NCBI RefSeq assembly: GCF_017916325.1
Contig: NC_090157.1
Location: forward strand, 191,001-255,000
DNA from: Leishmania martiniquensis
Lineage: Eukaryota > Euglenozoa > Kinetoplastea > Trypanosomatida > Trypanosomatidae
DNA: 64,000 nt
Reading direction: 5' to 3'
This document shows positions 38,297-48,403 of the stretch, piece after piece (the stretch's first letter is position 1; each line of letters starts with the position of its first letter). A program made the position numbers and the translations under genes. The notes under the pieces are model-generated. The model ran no database searches. It was given only the letters and a program-made list of their open reading frames with translations, and was not told the DNA's origin.

Positions 38297-39631
38297 TTAG
38301 GCGTAGTAATTGAGGTTTGCCTTCTTACGCGCCTGCACTGCAGCCACCCCCTCAACGAAGTCCTCGTGTGCCACATACGTGCGATCATGGCGGAGGGCCA
38401 GCATGCCAGCCTCGACGCACACGGCCTTCAGCTGCGCACCATTCATGTCGTCTGTGCATCGAGCGAGCTCCTTGAAATTCACATCCTTGTTGAGATTCAT
38501 GCGGCGCGAGTGGATCTCCAAAATGCTGGCGCGCGCCTCCTCGTCCGGCATAGGAAATTCAACTTTCCGGTCGAGACGGCCACTGCGCAGCAACGCCGGG
38601 TCGAGCACGTCAATGCGATTCGTGGCGGCGATCACCTTTACATCGTCGCTGCTGCCGAACCCGTCCAGCTGGGAAAGCAGCTCGAGCATGGTGCGCTGCA
38701 CCTCGCGACTGCCGTGCTTGCCCTCGTCCGACCGCTTGGAGCCGACAGCATCCAGCTCGTCAATAAAGATGATGGACGGCGCCTTCTTCTTCGCGAGGGC
38801 AAACGCATCGCGCACGATGCGGGCACCGTCGCCGATGAACATCTGGACAAGCTGCGGCCCGGCAAGGCGCAGAATGCACGCGTCCGTCGCTGCTGCACAG
38901 GCGCGCGCCAGCATCGTCTTGCCTGTGCCGGGCGACCCGTACAGCAGGACACCCTTCGGAGGCTGAATGCCTATCTTCTCGAACTGCTCCTTGTGGGTGA
39001 TGGGCATCACCACCGCTTCGATCAGCTCGTTGATTTGCTTGTCCAGTCCGCCAACATCGGTATACTTCTCCTTCGGCTTTTCATCAATCTCCATTGCCTT
39101 GACACGGCTGTCGTAGTCCGGCGGCAGCGTGTCGAGCACTAAAAACGTGTCTTTATTGACCCCTACGAGATCCTCTGGCGACAGCCGCTCCGCGTCCACG
39201 AGGCCGGCAACGGGCAGGAACACAGTGTACCGGTTCGTTGTCTTGACAACAGCACTTTTCTGCTTCCGCTCTGGCTTCTTGCGGCCCACGGCGAGCTCCT
39301 CCGCCTCATCCTCATCGTCGCTCAAGTCGAGCACCTCGGCAATGCTCGCGACGAGGTACGGCAAGCGGTTGTTCTCCTTGATGCGCTTCTTACCCATCTC
39401 GACATCGCGCTTGAGAGTGATCAACTCCTGCTTGGCGCGGTTCTCGAAGCTTCGAAGCGTCTGCGTCTCCTGATGCAAATTGCGTGCGCGAGTGCGCAGC
39501 TGGTCGTTCGTGAGCGTGTCCAGCTCATTCAGTTCCGCCTCGCTGATGTTCTGCAGCTTGCGCTTCTCAGCCGCCTCCTCCTGCGCCTGTGCGTAGGCGC
39601 GCGCCTCTGCGACTTCCTTCGCGGACGGCAT
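38297..39631 (-). CDS. RPT5: 26S proteasome regulatory ATPase RPT5
   Basis: 444 residues from the ATG at 39631. N-terminal coiled coil (about 1-90), OB-type domain, then AAA+ core: Walker A 232-239, Walker B IIFIDE (287-292), [11 protein letters not shown] pore region, [10 protein letters not shown] arginine-finger region (348-356), and the helical end. Identity as RPT5/PSMC3 rests on the C-terminus KANLNYYA, which carries the HbYX tail that inserts into the 20S alpha ring, and on [15 protein letters not shown] and [11 protein letters not shown]. Two differences from other RPT5 proteins: Walker A reads GSPGTGKT instead of GPPGTGKT, with TCG coding Ser, and there is an acidic insert [11 protein letters not shown] (102-112). 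The catalytic Lys238 and Thr239 are intact. The extra frame up to 39706 lies upstream of the family's N-terminus. Confidence 0.97.
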   Translation of the reverse strand: MPSAKEVAEARAYAQAQEEAAEKRKLQNISEAELNELDTLTNDQLRTRARNLHQETQTLRSFENRAKQELITLKRDVEMGKKRIKENNRLPYLVASIAEVLDLSDDEDEAEELAVGRKKPERKQKSAVVKTTNRYTVFLPVAGLVDAERLSPEDLVGVNKDTFLVLDTLPPDYDSRVKAMEIDEKPKEKYTDVGGLDKQINELIEAVVMPITHKEQFEKIGIQPPKGVLLYGSPGTGKTMLARACAAATDACILRLAGPQLVQMFIGDGARIVRDAFALAKKKAPSIIFIDELDAVGSKRSDEGKHGSREVQRTMLELLSQLDGFGSSDDVKVIAATNRIDVLDPALLRSGRLDRKVEFPMPDEEARASILEIHSRRMNLNKDVNFKELARCTDDMNGAQLKAVCVEAGMLALRHDRTYVAHEDFVEGVAAVQARKKANLNYYA

Positions 39632-39767
39632 CGCTCGTCTCCAATCGGTGCCAGCGCAGTGCCGCCACACAAGTAGATTCGCTGCTTCGGCTTTGCACTC
39701 TCTCACGTACAGATCTCTGAAAAGGCCCCACTAACGCCGCGATCTGCCCTTTCCCTTTTCACGTATG

Positions 39768-39802
39768 CTGGGCGAACGGGGAGAGAGGGGGGGGCAAAGA
39801 GG
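39768..39802 (-). promoter_or_regulatory. putative trans-splice acceptor, RPT5 gene
   Basis: Purine tract at 39776-39802 on plus, with CT at 39768-39769. This gives a 5' UTR of about 137 nt; nearer AGs exist, but no closer pyrimidine tract does. Confidence 0.35.
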
Positions 39803-41331
39803 CCGAGAACCGAAGGAAACAGAAAAAGGAAAACAAAGTCGGCGCACTCGTCCACGAAAAGGGCGCGTGCGCACCGATTCTGATAATGGCGAATGGCACG
39901 CCTGTGCGTGGGAGGGATGGCAAGAGGAGGCAACAGGTCTGCTGGCAAGAAGGGAAAGAGAGCAGGGAGAGAGAGAGGGGGTGAGCCGCCTCCCCGAGGG
40001 ACAGAAGGGGTAGAAAAAAAAAGAGAGCTGAGTGTATGGGCGGCCGTGTCTGTTCTCGTTTGGCGTCCGCTTCACCTCTCCTTCCTGCTGCTGCTTTTTC
40101 GGTTAAAAATAAAAGCGGATGACTGCCAAAAGCGGGCCGGTTGTGAGGACCGGTTTCTTCGTTTTCTTAAATATGTTGGTAATGGTGATGTGAAATGGGA
40201 GAGAGAGAAAGCAGACACGGGAGAGGGGTCAAGGGGAAGTGGGCGGTGGTGCGGGAGGGAGGGAGGGAGGGGCTCATGGCGACTGCAGCGGTCACGAAGC
40301 CACACCAACGCGTCGGCAGAGGCGAAGAAAGGGGTTGCAGAGAGAAAAGGTGGCACAGTGGCTCAACAGAGTAAGACACATAGTGGGAGAGGGAGCGAGA
40401 GCGACAGGTGGCCATAGCGCCTGCAGCAGTCTCCTCAAAGTGTGTGGCAACGACACAGAAAACCGCACTCTCTGCCTCGCTGGCTGAGCTTCTTTCCTTT
40501 GATCTCTGTATTTCTGGCGCATGTCGGGCAAGCGTGCCGCAGTAGCACACACACACAAACGGAGGCAGAGAGGGCTCTGCATACCTTTGCACATTTACAC
40601 TCCATAGAATTCGGGGGGACGTAGATGACAGCCCAAGATGAGAAAAGAATGATGGGGTGGGTGCAACGCCACACACACCCTCCCTCCCCTTCTTCTCGCC
40701 TGCCGAAGCTACCATGAAGAAGGACATGGCGCACTGACAAACAACAGAGGGAGGGAGGAGAAAAGGGCAGCGGCGGCGGGGCAGAGACAGTGGGGGAAGG
40801 GAGGGGGGAAAGGGAGGCGGTGGAGCGAGCGAGAGAGAGAGGACAGAACAAAACAAAGGAAGAAGGCCAAAGTGTCGCAGTGCGCAAAGAGAGACAACGA
40901 TGCGACATGCAGATGGCCGATGTTCGCTTGTTGACTTGTGTCTGTGTGTGCGTGTGTGTGTGTGCCTTTACACAGATAGACGATGGAATAGAGCCGTTAC
41001 AGATCTGCCGGCATCGCTTCACAGGCGTGGGCAGACGCAGGCGCCAACGTGGCGAGGCGCTGGTCCGGTGTGGTTACCGGGCCTATATACACGGCTCTCG
41101 CCCTCTCTCTATCTATATCACATCTGTGTGCGTATGAATATGTTTAGATTTGGGGTACGTCAAGGAAGGGCACGTAGGGAGCGCCGAGTGGATGAGGCGT
41201 ATGGACGGGAGGGGGAGAAAAAATGCGCCTTGTAACGCGTGCAGCTGCAAGGGAGGGAGGAGGATCGTGCAATCACACATACACACACATAGAGAAGCTT
41301 TCAAGTGACGCGGCCGCACCTCGCTCTCTCT
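39803..41331. other. gene-free interval
   Basis: Spacer rich in GA tracts on plus (39950-39985, 40198-40275, 40742-40860) and a GT microsatellite near 40945-40962. Frames of up to 229 residues on the minus strand are Ser/Pro/Leu-rich products of these tracts. Confidence 0.6.
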
Positions 41332-44300
41332 CTAGCAACCGAGGCACCTGGCGAGTCTCTTCAGCTGCATCGGCGTTCGAGACGAGGGGCAAGGGGTGCG
41401 CGTGCGAGATGTCTTGCCGTTCGAGGACCGGTGTGCTTCGAACTCGCTGGAATGCAGGCCTGTTGCTTTCGCCAGCCACGGAAACGTGTACTGCGGAAGT
41501 GGCTGCGACGAGCTGTCGGCGTGGTGCGTGGGTGAGATGCACACGGCAGCCGAGAAGCAAGGAATCCGTCCATCATAGCTACTTTGGTGGGGAAGGCCAG
41601 CGCTCTCCTGCGGCGCAGACGGCACCGTCCCCTCCGCGAAACGCTCCGAGCAGTGGCGCAAAGAGGAGTGGCACTTCCTTTCGCGTTCCAGCAGAGATCG
41701 ATGGCAGCGCTGGTGCGGCGACTGCTTCTCCTCGGCGCTTACCAATATGTTTTGGGGTGGGTGGTCACCGCCGTCGCCGACAGCGTCACTCTCGCAGACG
41801 TCTGCCGGGACAACGTGCGCAGATGCGACTTGCCCAACCTTCGCAGGGCGTGACTGCGCCTCCGCGGAGAGGCTGGTATATCCGTCAGAAGTCACAAAGC
41901 CACTAGCACCTCCGTCGCCGGTATCGGGCACGCTGACGGCTGTGGGAAGCAACTCGACGTCATCCTTCACGGTGGCAAGGGCGTCGCCTTCGCAGCCTGT
42001 CACCCCCCTCGACGCAAGGGCCGGTGACGCAGCGGATATGGGAGCCGCTGCTGCCGTCGATGACGCTGCGAAGAAAGGAATCGTGAAATGGGGTACCGCT
42101 TCTTCGCATTTCTGCCGCTGCTCCGGCTGTGGCGGCGGTGCTGGTAGTGGTGGTGGTGGCGAAGGACGAAAGGGAGGAGGCACGGGAATCCTGACGCAGC
42201 TGCTGAGACGGCGCTGATTGGTCTCCATCATCGGCCTTTCCGTGTCAGTCGGCTTGGGCATGTTCCGAAGCGGAGACACTAGCGCACTGTCGCTCGTGCT
42301 ACCCTCACCGCCTGGGGCACCAGAGAGAGCCGGATTGCGGCAGAAGCTGCTCAAGTACTGGTCGTTGCGGCTCAGTATATGAGAAGGCACCGTCGTCGCA
42401 CTCCCTGCTGCGAGGCTGGTAGTATGTCCGCCCATCACGCCCGACGGTAGCACGCTAGACGCATGAGCGCTGCACGCCACTATCCCAGCTGTGGCAGGCA
42501 CCATGCTGTACTTCGCGGTCGACCAGAGCGACGTGGACGATGGCGACGTGGGGAGACTAGATTCACTCGTCACCGCCGGCATCGTCACCATCAGCCCTGG
42601 CGGCGTACTCGGCGACCGTCGCAACTGCGGCAGTGCTTGAGTGGTGCTGGCAGATAGTCTGTCTTCATGGATTTCGGGGGCCGACGGGCACGCTGCCTCA
42701 GCACTCGCTACCGACATATAGAAGCACGCGCTGCAGCGGGGACGGACGCTGTTATCTATCCTCCGCGTCTGTGTCGTAGAAGATGGCTTAGTGGCTACTG
42801 GCAGCACAGCTGTCTTCGTTGCGGTAGACGCCTCCACAGTGCTGGGGATGCCTGCTGGCTTATTCCCCACCCCGATGTCGCCGCTCGACGCACTGAACGA
42901 GGCGGCAGAGGTGTGACGCGTTCGCAGAGAGCTCCCGATAGCCCACCCAAAGAGGTCATATTCGTCCCCGTCTACCACGACGGCGCTGTGTCCGGGACTG
43001 CCGTCGCCGCCGCCATTCACGTCTCGGTTCGCTGCAGGGCCATCCGTGGTATCGATTCCACCGCCGTGAGGAGCCTCCAGCGAGAACGCCATCGCATCTG
43101 TCCGACAAGTGCAGCTGCGCTCAGACACAAGAAATGTCTGGCTGCTCGTGGAGGTTGGCCCAGCCGGCGCGGCGAAGGCAGCGACGCCGTGTCCGCGTGG
43201 TGCGATGCGATTTCGAAAGCTGCGCAATTCGGTGTTCGTGTGGGCATGCAATGGTGATGTTTCCTTCGCCGGCACGATGCTCGAGTAGAAGCCGCCGCCG
43301 TCACGGCTGCCGTCCAACGCGCGCAGGATGCAGGGTCGGGAGTAGGGAGACACGAGAGCAAAAGTGCGCCATCTCTGTACCTGCGATTCCTCATCGCTGT
43401 CCTGCGCGTCGCCCTGGTGCATCGCATCGCTGTCGACTCTGTGGGTCGCCAGTGTGCTTTTGCGCGGCACCACTAACGGCCCCATAACTCCCACACCCCT
43501 TTGGGGAACGAGCGTGTAGTCGGTCAGCGCTCCATACATGCAGCTCAGCTGCGCGCTTGTCTCCTTCAGCAGTGCCGGTGACCCCGAGACGGGCAGCGTC
43601 GGGCTTTTCGGTGTATCTCGGCGGCCGCGGCCGCCGTCCGTAGTGTCGTACTGCGTGCGCGGTGGCAACTCCGCGCAGCTGCTTGCCTGCGAGGCACCCA
43701 TGTGGTGTACAGCGGCCGCGTCAGTGGTTACCAGCAAAACCGCACTCGGAGAGCGTGTCGCAGAGGGCAGAGTGCGCGTCTCGGGCAGTTCCTGACCGAC
43801 AGCCATCAAAGGCAAGCCCCGGTCGCGGTCGTAGTACGAGTCCTGAGCCAGCCCACTGTCGCCGCTCCCCGCCGTGATTGTTGGGTTGCCCCAGTCAGCC
43901 TGCGCTCCTGTCGCCACTCCGTTGGTCGCCTCTGTACTCGGCCCGTCGCTGTGCGGAAGGGACGCACGCGTGCTGGCCTTTGCCGCGGGAACCGGCGCGC
44001 CGCAGGCCGCCATGGATGGCGATGACGGACACTCTCCATGTGACACGGGCGCGCAGTCGCCCTGGAAGGCGCTCATGCAGTCTGAGGAGTCCTCTTCGTC
44101 GAAGAAGGTGCAAAAGATGGACGGGGCCGCCGAGACAGCCTTTGCCGTCTCCCGCCCGGTCCCCCCGGCGACGGAGGCGGCGGGTGAGGAAGGATGCTGC
44201 GGCGTTGGTGTGGCCACGGTCAGTGAGCCAATCTCGATGCCGTCTGCAGGGCCCGACAGACGCCGCGGAGACCCGCCGCCGCTCAGAAGCTCCCCCGCCT

Positions 44301-45099
44301 CTGAAGGGCGGCGGGGGAACAGCCCAGCCGATGCCCTCTGCTGCCGAAAGACCGAAGCGCCATCAGTAGAGCTGCTGCTCATCAGTGTGCGATCAGCGTC
44401 GCTACTGCTGTCGCTGCTGCCCGTGGTCGAGCTGGGTAAGCGCTCGTCGCCGTCGCCCTCGAAGTGAAGGGCAGGCGGTACAGGCCGGCGTCCTCCCGGC
44501 ACGAAGAAAAGACTGCCCCCGGGCACAGCCGTCAACGACCCGGTACTGAGCTGTGGAGGCGAGTCCCTTTTCTTCTCGGTGTCGCCCTTCTTCGGCCAGC
44601 ATCTCTGCGCATTAGCGTTCAAAGGTGCATGTTCTATCTGAACAGGCTTGCCGTTGCGCAGGGTAGCGCTGTCGCCCATGTCGCCACCGCCGGGCGCTCT
44701 CGGGTGGAGATGAGCGCCATCATCGCCGCTTTTCCTGTTGAAGTGGCGACGGACGCGCGCAGCCTCGTGACCACCGCGGTGGTGGAGTGCAGTGGAGGGT
44801 GGCGCTATTGGAATCCCAAAGAATAGTGGTGCAATACGAGCCATCGGTCGCTCGCGCAATGCCGGCCTGCAAACGGGACGGTTGGCACCGCGGCACGCAG
44901 AAGGCACGCCTGTGGCAGCCTGTGCACGCGAAGGCGTTCGCCTGGAGCTGATGTCGGCCTCCTCTTCACTCCACTCCGGCGACTCGAGAATGGGGATGTT
45001 AGGGAGAACAAAGTCGCGTCCGCTCCTGGCGCGCGGTGGCTGCAGTGAGCCCAGTACGGCGGTTCTCACTGCCGTTGATGGAGCGTTGGAGGTGTGCAT
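41332..45099 (-). CDS. large disordered protein of unknown function
   Basis: 1255 residues, ATG at 45099 confirmed. I do not recognise a family. The long open frame, unbroken across 3.8 kb with third-position GC bias like its neighbours, supports a real gene. Composition is Ser/Ala/Pro/Thr/Gly-rich nearly throughout, which predicts disorder. Islands that look less random are the N-terminal FVLPNIPILESPEWSEEEAD (31-50), an EEDSSDCMSAFQGD acidic patch, EYDLFGWAIGSSLRT in the middle, and RRCSACFYMSVAS further on. A proline run PPPFRPSPPPPLPAPPPQP could bind SH3, WW or profilin-type partners. The C-terminus is basic and ends CLGC, not a clear prenylation box. Phosphorylation or scaffolding roles would be guesses. 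Confidence 0.8.
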   Translation of the reverse strand: MHTSNAPSTAVRTAVLGSLQPPRARSGRDFVLPNIPILESPEWSEEEADISSRRTPSRAQAATGVPSACRGANRPVCRPALRERPMARIAPLFFGIPIAPPSTALHHRGGHEAARVRRHFNRKSGDDGAHLHPRAPGGGDMGDSATLRNGKPVQIEHAPLNANAQRCWPKKGDTEKKRDSPPQLSTGSLTAVPGGSLFFVPGGRRPVPPALHFEGDGDERLPSSTTGSSDSSSDADRTLMSSSSTDGASVFRQQRASAGLFPRRPSEAGELLSGGGSPRRLSGPADGIEIGSLTVATPTPQHPSSPAASVAGGTGRETAKAVSAAPSIFCTFFDEEDSSDCMSAFQGDCAPVSHGECPSSPSMAACGAPVPAAKASTRASLPHSDGPSTEATNGVATGAQADWGNPTITAGSGDSGLAQDSYYDRDRGLPLMAVGQELPETRTLPSATRSPSAVLLVTTDAAAVHHMGASQASSCAELPPRTQYDTTDGGRGRRDTPKSPTLPVSGSPALLKETSAQLSCMYGALTDYTLVPQRGVGVMGPLVVPRKSTLATHRVDSDAMHQGDAQDSDEESQVQRWRTFALVSPYSRPCILRALDGSRDGGGFYSSIVPAKETSPLHAHTNTELRSFRNRIAPRGHGVAAFAAPAGPTSTSSQTFLVSERSCTCRTDAMAFSLEAPHGGGIDTTDGPAANRDVNGGGDGSPGHSAVVVDGDEYDLFGWAIGSSLRTRHTSAASFSASSGDIGVGNKPAGIPSTVEASTATKTAVLPVATKPSSTTQTRRIDNSVRPRCSACFYMSVASAEAACPSAPEIHEDRLSASTTQALPQLRRSPSTPPGLMVTMPAVTSESSLPTSPSSTSLWSTAKYSMVPATAGIVACSAHASSVLPSGVMGGHTTSLAAGSATTVPSHILSRNDQYLSSFCRNPALSGAPGGEGSTSDSALVSPLRNMPKPTDTERPMMETNQRRLSSCVRIPVPPPFRPSPPPPLPAPPPQPEQRQKCEEAVPHFTIPFFAASSTAAAAPISAASPALASRGVTGCEGDALATVKDDVELLPTAVSVPDTGDGGASGFVTSDGYTSLSAEAQSRPAKVGQVASAHVVPADVCESDAVGDGGDHPPQNILVSAEEKQSPHQRCHRSLLERERKCHSSLRHCSERFAEGTVPSAPQESAGLPHQSSYDGRIPCFSAAVCISPTHHADSSSQPLPQYTFPWLAKATGLHSSEFEAHRSSNGKTSRTRTPCPSSRTPMQLKRLARCLGC

Positions 45100-48000
45100 G
45101 CAGTGAGGCTGTTCGCGTGCTTCGTGTCGACCCCACTGTCGATCGTCACCTGGCGCAGTGACCTTGTGCTATCCGCGACAGTCGCTGACGTCAAACGCAT
45201 GAAAAGGTAAGGAGAGCGTAAGCTGCGCGAATGGGAGATGCCGAATACGCACGCACAAACGCATAGAAGAGTGGTCGCCGCCCGTGGCGCCGGAGCGAGC
45301 ACCGTTACGCAGGCGCACACGAGGACTCGCAGTCGAGAAAGAAAGGGGGAGGGGGAGGGAGGCCTATAACGAGGGAGGGCAACCACCACAGCAACAATCG
45401 CCGCCCGAGGAGCGGAGATGCAGAGGGAGCAAATCCAGAAAGGAAAGGGCAGATGTGTGGGGTTCGAAAGGAAAAAAAAACTAGACGGAGAGAAGGGCAC
45501 ACATATACGCTCGGCCAACGAGAAAGGCGAACGCCGGACGATGAAGTTCAGGGAAGGGTCCGCGCCAGGCGACCAGACAGCAGAGAACGAGGATGACGCC
45601 ACTCGATCGGCGGAAAGCCTTCTTTGGAAGAGAGAGGGGGGAGGGAGAGCGGGCGGGCGCCTAGGCAAGACAGGCGTGGGAGGACGACCCAGCCGATGGC
45701 AAGCGGTGACAAACAGAGGGACGTAATCGGCTAAAGCCGGCCGTGCCGACGGCTTCACCGCCTCCGAGGGGGGGGAGAAAACAGAGCGAGCCTCTTGACG
45801 GAATGGGCGGGAACACGCACAGGCTCACACAGGGGGAAAGGAAAGAAAGAGGAACACCAAAGAGAGGATCTGCTGTGTCGGCGTCGGCACGGCGGGTCAA
45901 CAGCAGCGATGCGCGAGAGAGCGAGGGGGAGCAGAGCCACGCCACTGCGCGATGATACGAAGAGGATGAGGCGGAGAGAGAGAGAGCAGTGCGCAATTAA
46001 AAAAAACTTAGGGAAAACACAAATGCTGGGAGCGCTCGAAACAGGAGTGAATATGCACACGCATACAGACAGATACTATGCACAGGAAGTGATTCACCCC
46101 CTCAGGGGTATTTCCTCGGTCCCCCTTCTCGAAGAAAAAAAAATAAAAACAGAAACAGAAACAGGAAGCGGCAAACTGCACGCCGCCACCAACGCTGCTG
46201 TCACAAACTTCTGCGAAGCAGCGCTGCAGAGGCCAAATCGAAAGGAAGCAGAAAGAGGAGAATAACAGGAAGAAAAAAGGGGGGTCTGGGGCCGAAGTCG
46301 CAGATGTAAAACGGAGCCACGGCCGCACACAGCCGAATCAATCAATCAACATATGAGGGAGGAGGGAAAGCTCGTTGAAACAGAAACAGAGGATGTGTGT
46401 GTGTGTCTCTCTCCCACCCTCTTCCGTTTTTAACTTCTTCGCGGTTGCGTGCCGCCCAGAGAAATATGCGAAGGGGAGGGGAGGGAAGAAAGGGAGCGAG
46501 TAGGGGGTGCGGAGCCTTCGAGTGGGGGAGGGGTAGAAAGAGGGTGGATAGAGTGTACCATCACATGTGGCGGTGGAGGGGGGGTAGTGTGTGGAAGTGC
46601 GTCCAAGACGAGTCTGAGCTCTCGTGTCTACGTTTGTGTTAGCTACAGGACAGTCAACATGAGGAAGCGCAGCAAGGATGAGCACTGAGCAAGCGTAACA
46701 GAAGACGTCAAGACACGCCAGTGGCGAGAGCCGTTGAAGGAATGAGGTATGCGCAGTGCACGACGATGAGGAGCCTACTAAACTACACAGCGGGACGGAA
46801 GACCGGGTGCGAGCTCCAAGCAACTCAAGTCGGGCACGCACACACGCATAAACGCGTATCTGCGCAGATAGAAAGGGAGAAGAAAGTCTGATACACCCTG
46901 GAGCGGATAAACGGCTGGTCACACGCGCTGGCCGGCGCTTAGAAGTGCGCACACAAAAAAAGTCGGGAGACTCTGCAGGAAACTCGAGACAGCACACCAG
47001 CAATACGATACAGCGGCGCACAATTCACTTTGCCGGTTAATGTTTGCAGCGAGCCACTGAACTTGCGAGAGAGTGCCGAATCGTGTTCTGCTTCGTGCTG
47101 CTCGTGGGATGAGTGTGTGTATGGGTATTGCGTGCGTGACGTTCGCCGTGTGGCGACAGTGTGGATTCTCTTCTTTCGCTAGCCAACTGCGAGCTGCCTG
47201 CTCAACTTGCTGCTGATCTTGTTGGTGTGGACTGAGCTGCGCCTTGTAGGGGCCAGTGCGTGCTCACGTGCACCTAAAAGGGCTTATCTGCTGCTTCGAG
47301 CAGGGAAAGTGTAAACGGAGCGCTGCGGAGGCGCAGCGCCACAACACGATCGAAAACGGCCTTCTCCGCGGATGAAGAAAACGACACACACAAACACACG
47401 CACACACACATATATATATGTATGTATATATGTATGTATGTATGCGACCAAGAAAGAGACAGATAGAGGGAGAGAGAGAGAGCAAAGTGTGCGTGGAGAG
47501 AGAGGACGATGAGGACCGGTATGCTAGAGGGAGGGAGAGAGGGAGGGAGGGTTGTGAGCGCCGGGTGTAGGCGAGGCGGAAGAGACGGAGAGGGAGGAGG
47601 GGAGAGAAGGGGAGAGAAGGGTAGACAGAGAGGGAGCAGGGAGCGAATCAAGCACAGCCACGACAGCTCCTCCCTCCAGCTCAAACACGCACACACACAG
47701 ACACACACATATTCACACACCTATGCATGTATCTGTGTGCCCATGGCCAATCTCGGACTGCCGTGTGTGCGCGCCAATGGTACGACTGGCATCCGCGCTG
47801 AGGAGTCGTGTTTGGTGCTTCAATGCGTTGACGACGGAACAGAAGAGGTTGGAGAGGAGGAGGGCCGCGGAGTGGGTTGGAAACGGCGAATACGCGGTGG
47901 GCCGGGGGGAGAGGGTACGATGTCGCCAAGATGTGTACGTGCGTAGGAGCACACGAGGTGAAGGAAAGTGGGAGGGGACGCATGTGAACTGACGGTGAAA

Positions 48001-48403
48001 GGGTTGGCAGTCATGAGGAGGTGATGGCGGCCCAGCAATCACTGAGGTTTGCTCCTCCTCACTTTCTCTCTCTCCCTCACATACTCCTTTCTACGGACCA
48101 AGCGAGAGGATGGTGGAACCGAGTGGCATGCAAAAGTGCTTGTCGGGCAGAGATGGAGAAGAACGTTGTGCGGCTCTTCTTCCCCTTCTATAGAGTACAC
48201 CCCACTAGGCGGCCCAATGCCGCTTCGCCTGGATTGTGCAAGATTACGTGTCTCTATGCGGTCAGCAATTCACGCAAGTCTGTCTTGGAACCTCAGGGAA
48301 GGGGACTGTGAGCGGCACCTTGTGTGCTCGCATGGCGTGTGTATGCGTGCGCTTTGTCTTCGCTGTTTCTTTGGGGCTGTCCGTGCGGCTCATACGCTGC
48401 CGC
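45100..48403. other. longest gene-free interval (3.3 kb)
   Basis: No supported gene on either strand. It contains GA-rich plus-strand tracts (45340-45362, 46470-46545, 47460-47660), A runs at 46000-46010 and 46134-46148, a composite CA/TA/TATG microsatellite (47381-47444), and a pyrimidine tract on the plus strand (48047-48092). It probably holds the long 3' UTR of the 1816-residue gene and the 5' UTR of the 1255-residue gene. The 227-residue minus-strand frame at 46338-47021 is Ser/Leu/Pro/Cys-rich and rejected. Confidence 0.6.
47381..47444 (+). repeat. compound CA/TA/TATG microsatellite
   Basis: CA repeats, then TA repeats, then TATG repeats over about 64 bases. Likely polymorphic in length. 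Confidence 0.9.

Noticed and set aside
40167..40856. 229-residue minus-strand frame
   Set aside because: Begins in a long pyrimidine tract (SLSLAPPPPFPPSLPP), as expected for a splice signal region rather than a protein.
46338..47021. 227-residue minus-strand frame
   Set aside because: Cys/Ser/Leu/Pro mix typical of translated pyrimidine-rich UTR; no domain or good start context.
47381..47444. CA/TA/TATG tract considered as an origin or recombination site
   Set aside because: It is a simple compound microsatellite like others in the window, with no further elements.
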